A stretch of DNA of 9,733 bases from Clostridiales bacterium (GTDB lineage: Bacteria; Bacillota; Clostridia; Lutisporales; Lutisporaceae), in NCBI GenBank assembly GCA_012842725.1, contig DUSG01000187.1, forward strand, positions 1 to 9,733, written 5' to 3'. The first letter of the stretch is position 1; the number at the start of each line of letters is the position of its first letter. The position numbers were made by a program, and so were the translations under genes. This document shows, piece after piece, positions 1-6,858 of the stretch. The notes beneath the pieces were generated by a model. That model worked only from the letters and a program-made list of their open reading frames with translations, searched no databases and was not told where the DNA came from.

Positions 1-13
1 AATGAAAAAGATT

Positions 14-19
14 GGAGAG
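14..19 (+). promoter_or_regulatory. Ribosome binding site deciding the csaB start
   Basis: GGAGAG lies six bases upstream of the ATG at 26. It supports that start over the in-frame ATG at position 2, which has no visible upstream sequence in this window. Confidence 0.6.
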
Positions 20-25
20 CATTTT

Positions 26-1114
26 ATGAAAAAAATAGTGATTTCAGGATATTACGGATTTGGCAATAGCGGTGATGAAGCAATACTGAAATCTATTGTC
101 AGGGATTTTAGAGAAATAGATCCAAATATTGATATTACTGCTTTATCCAATAATCCTGATAAGACGAGTAAAGAATATAATATCAATGCAATAAATAGGC
201 TAAATGTTATGAAAATAGCACAAGCCGTAAAAAACTGTGATTTAGTGATAAGCGGCGGAGGCAGCCTATTGCAGGATATGACCAGTACCAGGTCCTTGCT
301 TTATTATTTATCAATTATAAAAATTGGATTGATGTTTAATAAAAAGATAATGCTTTATGCTAACGGTATAGGTCCTATTAACTCTCCTGTGAATATTAAA
401 AGAGTCAAAAAGGTTATCGATAATGTTGATTTAATAACTCTCAGAGAACCTGAATCCTTCAATGAATTGAGCAGAATGGGAATCAGCAAACCGAGGATTA
501 TTGTTACTGCAGATCCTGTGCTGACTACTGAACCGGTAAGCAAAGATAAAGTGGATGAAATATTTAAGATAGAAAACATATCTGAAAACGGAGAATATAT
601 AGGGGTCAATATTCGCAATTGGAAGCATTCTAATGATTTAGAGTCACAGTTGGCTGAATCTTTGGAGCATATTTATAATACTTACAAGCTTATTCCTGTA
701 TTTATTCCTATGTATCAATCTGATATGGATGTTATCAAGGTAACAGGAGAAAAAATGAAAATTCCATATATAATATTATCAAAGATTTATGAACCTGAAG
801 AACTGATAGGAATAATAGGGCGCATGAGATTAGTTATTGCCATGAGGCTTCATACTCTCATATATTCATCTATCACTGCAACTCCCATGGTAGGATTGAT
901 CTATGACCCCAAAGTAAAGGGTTATTTAGATTACATTGAACAAAGAGCCGCCGGTAATGTAGAAAATATAAGAAGTGAAATGATAAATGACAGGGTAAGG
1001 GAGATAATGGACAACTATTCAGAATGTAAGATTAAACTTGATAATATTATGAAAGATATGAAGAAAAAAGCCAAAGATAATGTAAAACTGGCCTATGAAT
1101 TGTTGCAAAGTTAA
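26..1114 (+). CDS. csaB: Polysaccharide pyruvyltransferase CsaB
   Basis: Predicted cytoplasmic enzyme that transfers a pyruvyl group from phosphoenolpyruvate to ManNAc residues of a secondary cell-wall polymer, making the ligand recognised by SLH domains of S-layer proteins. The 362-residue protein has the CsaB-type N-terminus GYYGFGNSGDEAIL (residues 8-21), a glycine-rich SGGGSLLQD (76-84), GIGP (114-117), and the C-terminal half motif AMRLHTLIYSS (272-282) followed by YDPKVKGYL (293-301), all typical of the pyruvyltransferase family. The reading frame is open to an ATG at position 2, but GGAGAG at 14-19, six bases before the ATG at 26, and the family's usual MKK-IVISGYYG beginning favour 26. 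An ATGA at 2-5 could instead mark the end of an upstream gene. The tagA-family gene follows after 11 bases. Family assignment is secure; the exact acceptor sugar is inferred from characterised CsaB proteins and the neighbour. Confidence 0.9.
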   Translation: MKKIVISGYYGFGNSGDEAILKSIVRDFREIDPNIDITALSNNPDKTSKEYNINAINRLNVMKIAQAVKNCDLVISGGGSLLQDMTSTRSLLYYLSIIKIGLMFNKKIMLYANGIGPINSPVNIKRVKKVIDNVDLITLREPESFNELSRMGISKPRIIVTADPVLTTEPVSKDKVDEIFKIENISENGEYIGVNIRNWKHSNDLESQLAESLEHIYNTYKLIPVFIPMYQSDMDVIKVTGEKMKIPYIILSKIYEPEELIGIIGRMRLVIAMRLHTLIYSSITATPMVGLIYDPKVKGYLDYIEQRAAGNVENIRSEMINDRVREIMDNYSECKIKLDNIMKDMKKKAKDNVKLAYELLQS

Positions 1115-1125
1115 GAGGTGAAAAT

Positions 1126-1857
1126 ATGAGAGATACTGTTGAAATAGTTGGAGTTAATATAGATAAAGTGACATTCAAAGAGGCTGAGAAAATATGCAAT
1201 GATTTTTTGCAACAAGATGAATTAAAGATGGTTTTTACCCCAAACAGCGAATTGTTGGTAGATGCAGTAAAAGACCCAAGTTTTGCTCATGTGCTTAATA
1301 ATGGCGATTTGGTAGTACCTGACGGTATAGGAGTAGTCTTGGCTTCAAGGTTTTATGAAGCGCCCCTGAAAGAAAGGGTGGCAGGATGTGATCTTATGAA
1401 CAGCCTGCTGGAGATGGCCTATACGCAGGAAAGGAGCATATATTTTCTTGGAGGTAGGCCAGGTGTGGCTGAAGAAGCAGTACATAATCTAAAACAAAAA
1501 TATCCCGGCATAAAAGTAGCAGGCTATCATCATGGATATTTTGACCAGGATGAGGAAAAAAAGATTATAGAAGAAATAATTGAAAGCAAACCAGACATAA
1601 TATTTGTAGCCTTAGGGGCACCAAAACAGGAAAAATGGATTTGGGACAATAAAGATAAGTTACCGGCTAAAATAGCCATGGGCGTAGGAGGAAGTCTGGA
1701 TGTATTGGCCGGAAGAGTTAAAAGAGCTCCCGAATTTTTCAGAAAGGCAGGCTTAGAATGGTTCTATAGATTGATAAAGGAGCCAAAAAGATTTTTCAGG
1801 ATGATGAAACTTCCTAAATTTGTCTTATTAGCTTTTTATGACGCAAAAACAAGATAA
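1126..1857 (+). CDS. tagA: WecG/TagA/CpsF family N-acetylmannosaminyltransferase
   Basis: Glycosyltransferase (GT26 family) expected to move ManNAc from UDP-ManNAc onto undecaprenyl-PP-GlcNAc at the inner face of the membrane, the committed step in wall teichoic acid or related secondary wall polymer linkage units. The 243 residues match the usual family length. Visible motifs are FTPNSELLVDA (37-47) and VVPDGIGVV (63-71), where T38 and D66 correspond to the conserved Thr and catalytic Asp described for TagA. Next come YFLGG, then FVALGAPKQEKW, then the VGGSLDVLAGRVKRAP region. The basic C-terminal stretch LEWFYRLIKEPKRFFRMMKLPK corresponds to the membrane-binding appendage of TagA. AAGAGGTG sits five bases before the ATG. 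Downstream of csaB by 11 bases, so co-expression and a shared ManNAc-containing polymer are likely. The sugar specificity is inferred from the family. Confidence 0.9.
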   Translation: MRDTVEIVGVNIDKVTFKEAEKICNDFLQQDELKMVFTPNSELLVDAVKDPSFAHVLNNGDLVVPDGIGVVLASRFYEAPLKERVAGCDLMNSLLEMAYTQERSIYFLGGRPGVAEEAVHNLKQKYPGIKVAGYHHGYFDQDEEKKIIEEIIESKPDIIFVALGAPKQEKWIWDNKDKLPAKIAMGVGGSLDVLAGRVKRAPEFFRKAGLEWFYRLIKEPKRFFRMMKLPKFVLLAFYDAKTR

Positions 1858-1873
1858 ACACTTAGGTAAAAAT

Positions 1874-1880
1874 AAGGAGG
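1874..1880 (+). promoter_or_regulatory. Ribosome binding site deciding the transketolase N-subunit start
   Basis: A perfect AAGGAGG lies five bases before the ATG at 1886. This rules against the in-frame ATG at 1838, which lies inside the tagA-family gene and lacks such a site. Confidence 0.8.
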
Positions 1881-1885
1881 TAAAC

Positions 1886-2713
1886 ATGGATAATAAAACA
1901 TTGGAACAATTGAAAGAAAAAGCAAATATAATAAGAAAAGACATCATAAACATGCTTGCAGAGGCTAAATCAGGCCACCCGGGCGGTTCCCTTTCTGCGG
2001 TAGAAATACTGACATATCTTTATTTCAAAGAAATGAATGTGGACCCCACCAATCCTCAATGGCCGGACAGAGACAGATTTGTACTGTCTAAAGGCCATGG
2101 AGCTCCTGTATTATACGCCGTTTTGGCAGAGAAAGGATATTTCTCTAAAGAAGAATTGATGAAGCTGAGGAAAACAGGTGCCATGCTTCAGGGGCATCCT
2201 GACATGAAGGGCACTCCGGGAGTTGAAATGTCCACAGGTTCACTTGGCCAAGGGCTTTCTGCATCAAATGGCATGGCATTGGCCGGGAAGCTTGACAACA
2301 AAAATTACAGGGTATATGTATTGGTTGGAGATGGAGAAATGCAGGAAGGACAGATTTGGGAAGCTGCCATGACGGCTGCCCATTACAAATTGGATAATCT
2401 TACTGCATTTGTTGATAACAACGGTCTTCAGATAGACGGTACCAACGAAGACGTAAAAAATGTTGAGCCTATAGAGGATAAATGGAAAGCTTTTGGATGG
2501 CATGTCATAACCATAGACGGTCATGACTTTCAACAGATAGAAAATGCTGTGAAGGAAGCAAAGGAAACTAAAGGCAAACCTACTGCCATAATAGCAAAAA
2601 CCGTTAAAGGCAAGGGTGTATCCTTTATGGAAAATCAGGTAGACTGGCACGGAGTAGCACCCAATGAAGAACAGAAAGAAAAAGCCTTAAAGGAATTGGA
2701 GGTTAGAATATAA
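1886..2713 (+). CDS. Transketolase, N-terminal subunit
   Basis: Thiamine-diphosphate-binding half of a two-subunit transketolase, which moves two-carbon ketol units between sugar phosphates in the non-oxidative pentose phosphate pathway. The 275 residues are the normal length for the stand-alone N-terminal subunit. Motifs in order: SGHPGGSLSAVEIL (29-42, with H31), DRFVLSKGHGAPVLY (63-77, with H71), QGHPD (102-106), STGSLGQGLS (116-125), and the thiamine-diphosphate/Mg binding motif starting at GDGE (148-151) and ending at DNN (177-179). The start at 1886 is set by the strong ribosome binding site; the reading frame extends upstream into the preceding gene but that part has no family resemblance. 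Its stop codon overlaps the start of the C-terminal subunit by one base, so the two subunits are probably made in equal amounts. In anaerobes without the oxidative branch this enzyme supplies pentose and erythrose phosphates. Confidence 0.95.
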   Translation: MDNKTLEQLKEKANIIRKDIINMLAEAKSGHPGGSLSAVEILTYLYFKEMNVDPTNPQWPDRDRFVLSKGHGAPVLYAVLAEKGYFSKEELMKLRKTGAMLQGHPDMKGTPGVEMSTGSLGQGLSASNGMALAGKLDNKNYRVYVLVGDGEMQEGQIWEAAMTAAHYKLDNLTAFVDNNGLQIDGTNEDVKNVEPIEDKWKAFGWHVITIDGHDFQQIENAVKEAKETKGKPTAIIAKTVKGKGVSFMENQVDWHGVAPNEEQKEKALKELEVRI

Positions 2714-3648
2714 TGGCTAACATTGCGACCAGAGAAGCCTATGGAGCAGCTTTAGCAGAGCTGGGTGAAAAGTATCAAGATGTGGTGGTCTTGGATGCGG
2801 ATCTTTCAAAATCAACCAAAACCAGTGAATTTAAAAAGAAATTTCCCAATAGGTTTTTTAATATAGGTATATCTGAACAGGATTTGATGGGTACTGCGGC
2901 AGGTTTGGCAACCTGTGGAAAAATACCCTTCGCCAGTACTTTTGCCATGTTTGCTACAGGCAGGGCTTTTGAGCAGATACGTAATTCCATCGCTTATCCC
3001 AATTTAAACGTAAAGATTGCAGCAAGCCATGCAGGTATAACCTTAGGAGAAGACGGGGCATCTCACCAAGCCATTGAAGATATTGCACTGATGCGTGCTG
3101 TGCCAAATATGACTATAGTTAATCCTGCTGATGCTTTATCGACGAAGAAGGCAGTTGAGGCGGCAATACTTCATAAAGGCCCCATGTATATCAGGCTAGG
3201 AAGGCTTGGAGTTCCTGAAGTATATAAGGAAGATATGGATTTCCGGATAGGCAAGGGAATTCTGCTGGAAGAGGGTAAAGATGTGACCATTATAGCCTGT
3301 GGCTTTATGGTTCATATAGCTTTGGAAGCCTCTTCAATGTTAAAAGAAGAAGGCATATCTGCAGAAGTTATAGATATGCATACCATAAAACCTTTAGATG
3401 AAGAAATCATAATAAACTCTGCACGAAAAACCCATGCTGTTGTAACAGCTGAAGAACACAATATAATAGGAGGATTGGGAGGAGCAGTAGCAGAAGTGCT
3501 CTGTGAAAACTATCCGGTTCCAATGGTGAGAGTAGGAATAAAGGATGTCTTTGGCCAATCGGGAAAACCTTTGGAATTGGTAGAGCTTTACGGAATAAGC
3601 GCAAAAGATGTTGCTGCAGCAGCTAAGAAAGCTATAGCCAAAAAATGA
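2713..3648 (+). CDS. Transketolase, C-terminal subunit
   Basis: Second half of the split transketolase, carrying the pyrimidine-binding domain and the C-terminal domain; it forms the active enzyme with the preceding gene product. The 311 residues begin MANIATREAYGAAL. The FNIGISEQDLMGTAAGLA segment (49-66) contains E55, the glutamate expected to activate the thiamine cofactor. AMFATGRAFEQIR (78-90), SHAGITLGEDGASHQAIED (105-123, with H118) and RLGR (161-164) follow. The transketolase C-terminal domain includes TAEEHNIIGGLG (245-256). The start overlaps the upstream stop as TAATG, with GGAGG at 2698-2702 ten bases before, which suggests translational coupling. DXP synthase and other E1-type enzymes share this fold, but the split architecture and paired N-terminal subunit make transketolase the best call. 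Confidence 0.94.
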   Translation: MANIATREAYGAALAELGEKYQDVVVLDADLSKSTKTSEFKKKFPNRFFNIGISEQDLMGTAAGLATCGKIPFASTFAMFATGRAFEQIRNSIAYPNLNVKIAASHAGITLGEDGASHQAIEDIALMRAVPNMTIVNPADALSTKKAVEAAILHKGPMYIRLGRLGVPEVYKEDMDFRIGKGILLEEGKDVTIIACGFMVHIALEASSMLKEEGISAEVIDMHTIKPLDEEIIINSARKTHAVVTAEEHNIIGGLGGAVAEVLCENYPVPMVRVGIKDVFGQSGKPLELVELYGISAKDVAAAAKKAIAKK

Positions 3649-3655
3649 TTTCTGT

Positions 3656-3663
3656 AAGGGGGG
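3656..3663 (+). promoter_or_regulatory. Ribosome binding site deciding the Lon-like protease start
   Basis: AAGGGGGG lies five bases before the ATG at 3669. The alternative in-frame ATG at 3645 overlaps the upstream stop codon and would put this site inside the gene. Confidence 0.6.
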
Positions 3664-3668
3664 TTTTT

Positions 3669-6062
3669 ATGAAAAAATATAAGGAACTGCTTGCTAGTGA
3701 ATTAGCCAATAGATGCCAATGTGAGGAACTAGGTTTTCGAACTACAGCTGAATTAGAGCCCTTAGACGATATTATAGGACAGGAAAGGGCAGTATCTGCA
3801 ATGGAGTTCGGATTAAGAATAAAAAGAGAAGGTTACAACATATTTGTAGCAGGATTGACAGGTACAGGAAGAAGCAGCTATGCAAGATCCATATCCAAAA
3901 GGATTGCAGCTACGGAAAAAGTTCCTGATGATTGGTGTTATGTATATAATTTCGAAAACCCTGACAGGCCAAAAGCAATCAACCTGCCGGCAGGATTAGG
4001 CCATATTTTCGTCGAGGATATGGAAAAACTGGTAAAGAAACTGAAACTGAGCATACCTAAAGCTTTCCAGGGTGAGGAATACGAGAAGCAAAGAAGAGAA
4101 ATATTTGAAGAGTTTCAGAGTCAAAGCTCAGAGATTATGGAGGATTTTAATAAGTTTGCCAATGAACAGGGATTTACGTTGCGAAGAAGCGAACAAGGCT
4201 TGTTGACCATTCCCATAATAGATGGCAAACCAATGGAAGAAAGCGACTATGTCAAATTGGAAAGCGCTAAAAGGAAAGAACTGGAAGAAAAAACTTATAT
4301 AGTGCAGAAAAAGCTCATGGAATCCATGAAGCTGATAAAAGAAGCAGAGAAAAAAGCCAGGGATAAAATAGAAGAATTGGAGGCAAAAATTTCTTTAATA
4401 ACAGTTGAACAGCCAATGCAGGAACTTATAGAAAAGTATTCAGCATATGAAAATATTGTTGAGTATCTTGTGGCTGTTCAAAAGGATATTATTCAAAATA
4501 TCGAGGATTTCAGAAAGATTGAAAAGGACCAGAGCGATGATTCGGAACTCTTTGAAAAGATAAATATTAAGGATTTCACTATTAAATATAAAGTTAATCT
4601 GATAATAGACAATAAGGACACTAAAGGAGCTCCGGTAGTATATGAAACAAACCCCAAATACTATAACCTGCTTGGCAGGATAGAATTTGAAAACAAGATG
4701 GGATTGGTTACAACTGATTTTACGAAGATTAAACCAGGTTCAATCCATCTGGCTAATGGAGGATACTTGATTATAAACATGTCTGATATTGTTAAAAGTC
4801 CTGAAAGCTGGGATGGACTGAAAAGAGCCTTAAAAAACAAGGTTATAACTATAGAAAATATTTATACAGGGTCAGGACCGATATCCAGTACCTTGAAGCC
4901 GGAACCCATACCTCTTGATGTAAAAGTGATACTCCTGGGTAATAACTATATATATCAGATACTGTATAGCTATGATGATGATTTCAGAAAGCTCTTTAAG
5001 ATTAAAGCTGATTTCGATATGGAAATGCCTTCGGAACCGGAGAATATAAGAAAATACTCCAGGTTCATAAATTCTCATTGTAAAGAAAAAAATCTGCTTC
5101 ATTTCGATTGCACAGCGGTGGCACAAGTAATAAATTACAGCAGAAGGCTGGCAGAGCATAAACATAAACTGTCCACAAGGTTTAATGATATTGTTGAGAT
5201 ACTTTACGAAGCTGATGCTTGGGCTAGACTTGATTCTTCAGATTTAGTAAGGGACGTTCACGTCAAAAAAGCCATAGAACAGAAGAAATACAGATCCAAT
5301 AGAATAGAGGAAAAGCTGCAGGAACTTATAGATGAAGGAGTAATATTGATTTCCACAGAAGAAAGAGTCATTGGTCAAGTCAATGGACTATCAGTCATGA
5401 ATATAGGAGATTATGCTTTTGGTAAGCCTAGCAGGGTAACTGCAACAACATTTGCAGGAGATAAAGGCATAATCAATATAGAAAGAGAAGTGGAAATGAG
5501 CGGCAGCATTCATGACAAAGGAGTTTTCATATTATCTGGCTATTTGGGAGAAAAATTTGCCCAGGAATTTCCTTTGAATTTGTCAGCTACCATATGCTTC
5601 GAACAGCTATATGATGGAGTAGAGGGGGACAGCGCTTCTTCCACGGAACTTTATGCATTGCTTTCCAGTCTTGCAGAAGTGCCGATAAAACAATATATTG
5701 CTGTTACCGGCTCTGTAAATCAAAAAGGTATAATACAACCCATCGGCGGTGTTAATGAAAAAATAGAAGGATTTTATGAAACATGCAAGAAAAGAGGGCT
5801 TACAGGAAAAGAAGGCGTTATCATACCACATCAGAACGTAGTCAATCTTATGCTTAATGATGAAGTAATCGAAGCAGTGGAGAAAGGATTATTCCACATC
5901 TATCCTATCACCACTATAGAAGAAGGCATTGAAATACTGACAGATATGCCTGCAGGAACCAGAGGGGAAGATGGAAAATATCCTGAAGGAACTCTATATA
6001 ATCTGGTACAGAAAAAAATAGAGAAGTATGCCCGATTGATGGAAGAATATGAGGGGGAATAA
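3669..6062 (+). CDS. Lon-like (LonB/LonC-type) serine protease with degenerate AAA module
   Basis: Cytoplasmic Lon-family protease of 797 residues, without the N-terminal substrate domain of classical LonA and without transmembrane segments. The N-terminal part (about 20-120) starts the AAA-like module: FRTTAELEP, IIGQERA (35-41) and a Walker A-like GLTGTGRSS (62-70) with Arg68 where Lys is usual. A helical, charged insertion spans about 120-290, typical of the LonC-type helical domain. The module resumes with HLANGGYLIINMSD (360-373), where Asn370 occupies the Walker B Asp position, and SRRLAEHKHKLSTRFND leads into the lid. The protease domain (about 555-757) has EGDSASSTEL with catalytic Ser655 and GGVNEKIEGF with Lys698, 43 residues apart as in classical Lon. 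The catalytic dyad is intact. Twenty bases separate it from the transketolase gene, and it ends the operon. I infer a quality-control or regulatory protease; substrates cannot be read from sequence. Whether it hydrolyses ATP is doubtful. Confidence 0.88.
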   Translation: MKKYKELLASELANRCQCEELGFRTTAELEPLDDIIGQERAVSAMEFGLRIKREGYNIFVAGLTGTGRSSYARSISKRIAATEKVPDDWCYVYNFENPDRPKAINLPAGLGHIFVEDMEKLVKKLKLSIPKAFQGEEYEKQRREIFEEFQSQSSEIMEDFNKFANEQGFTLRRSEQGLLTIPIIDGKPMEESDYVKLESAKRKELEEKTYIVQKKLMESMKLIKEAEKKARDKIEELEAKISLITVEQPMQELIEKYSAYENIVEYLVAVQKDIIQNIEDFRKIEKDQSDDSELFEKINIKDFTIKYKVNLIIDNKDTKGAPVVYETNPKYYNLLGRIEFENKMGLVTTDFTKIKPGSIHLANGGYLIINMSDIVKSPESWDGLKRALKNKVITIENIYTGSGPISSTLKPEPIPLDVKVILLGNNYIYQILYSYDDDFRKLFKIKADFDMEMPSEPENIRKYSRFINSHCKEKNLLHFDCTAVAQVINYSRRLAEHKHKLSTRFNDIVEILYEADAWARLDSSDLVRDVHVKKAIEQKKYRSNRIEEKLQELIDEGVILISTEERVIGQVNGLSVMNIGDYAFGKPSRVTATTFAGDKGIINIEREVEMSGSIHDKGVFILSGYLGEKFAQEFPLNLSATICFEQLYDGVEGDSASSTELYALLSSLAEVPIKQYIAVTGSVNQKGIIQPIGGVNEKIEGFYETCKKRGLTGKEGVIIPHQNVVNLMLNDEVIEAVEKGLFHIYPITTIEEGIEILTDMPAGTRGEDGKYPEGTLYNLVQKKIEKYARLMEEYEGE

Positions 6063-6094
6063 AATTAAGGGAACCGTATGGTTCCCTTAATTTT
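6061..6094. terminator. Bidirectional Rho-independent terminator between convergent genes
   Basis: A perfect 15-bp inverted repeat (AAAATTAAGGGAACC at 6061-6075 and its complement at 6080-6094) flanks a four-base loop GTAT. The A-rich left end and T-rich right end give a U-run on either transcript, so it can stop the left operon on the + strand and the cyclo-ligase gene on the - strand. Its first two bases are part of the protease stop codon. Confidence 0.9.
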
Positions 6095-6135
6095 GTATGT
6101 ATATGAACTGATTTATTTTAGATTATAAATAATTA

Positions 6136-6702
6136 TTAATGACATTTAATAACCTCATTTTCTGTTATTATATAATCCATAGGAACATCATACTTGGAAG
6201 GAATTATTTCATCAACAATCTGAAAAGCATAGCAAATCCCGATTTTTACAATATCCTTCTTAAGAGTATGGAAAAATCTGTCATAATATCCGGCGCCATA
6301 TCCGATTCTGTTGCCTTTTCTGTCAAAAACAGCCCCAGGAACAATTACCATGTCTAATATGCTTCTGTTTACAATCCTTACATGTTCTCTCACTGGTTCC
6401 AATATACCAAATTTACTGTGTTTTAATTTATCCCAGCCCTCAAATTTGCACAGTACAATTTCTTTAATCTGAGTATTGCATAAAGGAATGTACACCTGTT
6501 TATTCTTTTGCATGCAATCATCTATGATGGGTTTTGTCATAACTTCTTTATTAAAGCTTAAGAATGTGAAAATATGATTTGCTTCAGTATACATGGAAGT
6601 ATTGATAAGTCTGTTTTTGATTTTTAAGCTTTTGTCAATAATTTCTTCGGTGCTAAGTGAATCCCTGACGGTTAATATTTCTTTCCTTAATTCACTTTTC
6701 AT
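6136..6702 (-). CDS. 5-formyltetrahydrofolate cyclo-ligase (methenyltetrahydrofolate synthetase)
   Basis: Converts 5-formyltetrahydrofolate to 5,10-methenyltetrahydrofolate with ATP hydrolysis, returning stored folate to the one-carbon pool in the cytoplasm. The 188-residue protein has the usual size. It begins MKSELRKEIL with the conserved basic N-terminal residues of the ATP site, carries the NKEV segment (51-54) expected near the folate, KFGILEP (97-103), and the diagnostic glycine-rich VPGAVFDRKGNRIGYGAGYYDR (121-142) near the C-terminus. On the - strand GAGGTGA (6713-6707) lies four bases before the ATG at 6702, so the start is firm. It stands alone, convergent with the protease operon and divergent from the membrane protein gene, and 41 bases after its stop it meets the shared terminator. 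Also known as YgfA/FAU1 family; some members affect thiamine salvage or persistence, which cannot be judged here. Confidence 0.93.
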   Translation of the reverse strand: MKSELRKEILTVRDSLSTEEIIDKSLKIKNRLINTSMYTEANHIFTFLSFNKEVMTKPIIDDCMQKNKQVYIPLCNTQIKEIVLCKFEGWDKLKHSKFGILEPVREHVRIVNRSILDMVIVPGAVFDRKGNRIGYGAGYYDRFFHTLKKDIVKIGICYAFQIVDEIIPSKYDVPMDYIITENEVIKCH

Positions 6703-6755
6703 ATGATCACCTCATATTATCAATCCAACATATATTTTAAATCAAAAAAGGCATT

Positions 6756-6806
6756 ATTGCTATCGGACTTTTTAATCATTATCTATTTATTATTATCAGA
6801 CTTTTT
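6756..6806. repeat. Imperfect direct repeat in divergent spacer (candidate operator)
   Basis: Two 18-base copies, 6756-6773 and 6789-6806, match at 15 positions and share the core TATC-(G/A)-GACTTTTT. The starts are 33 bases apart, about three helical turns. They lie in the 156-base gap between the divergent cyclo-ligase and membrane protein genes. The position suits a regulator site, but the surrounding DNA is very AT-rich and part of the match is a T-run. Confidence 0.35.
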
Positions 6807-6819
6807 TCTTAACCAATCG

Positions 6820-6825
6820 TATAAA
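6820..6825 (+). promoter_or_regulatory. Possible -10 element upstream of the small membrane protein gene
   Basis: TATAAA lies 33 bases before the chosen ATG at 6859. No good -35 match is present at 16-18 bases upstream, so this is a weak candidate in AT-rich sequence. Confidence 0.22.
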
Positions 6826-6845
6826 TAGGTGACATAAATAATTAT

Positions 6846-6850
6846 GGAGG
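6846..6850 (+). promoter_or_regulatory. Ribosome binding site deciding the membrane protein start
   Basis: GGAGG lies eight bases before the ATG at 6859. It overlaps the in-frame ATG at 6844, which therefore cannot use it and is unlikely to be the start. Confidence 0.65.
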
Positions 6851-6858
6851 TTTTATGT

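Noticed and set aside
1838..1885. Upstream in-frame extension of the transketolase N-subunit starting inside the tagA-family gene
   Set aside because: The 16 extra residues are polar with no family match, and AAGGAGG sits directly before the ATG at 1886.
2264..2650. 128-codon open frame on the - strand within the transketolase N-subunit gene
   Set aside because: It lies wholly antisense to a clearly conserved gene, has a biased aromatic/hydrophobic composition and shows no recognisable motif.
4872..5165. 97-codon open frame on the - strand within the Lon-like protease gene
   Set aside because: It is antisense to conserved coding sequence and has no domain or convincing ribosome binding site.
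6139..6357. 72-codon + strand open frame overlapping the cyclo-ligase gene
   Set aside because: The - strand frame encodes the full cyclo-ligase with diagnostic motifs, so this is its shadow.
6844..6858. Two other ATGs (6844 in frame, 6855 out of frame) just before the membrane protein start, considered as an alternative start or a small overlapping leader ORF
   Set aside because: The only ribosome binding site overlaps the first ATG and is best spaced for 6859; the 6855 frame gives just a short peptide with no features.
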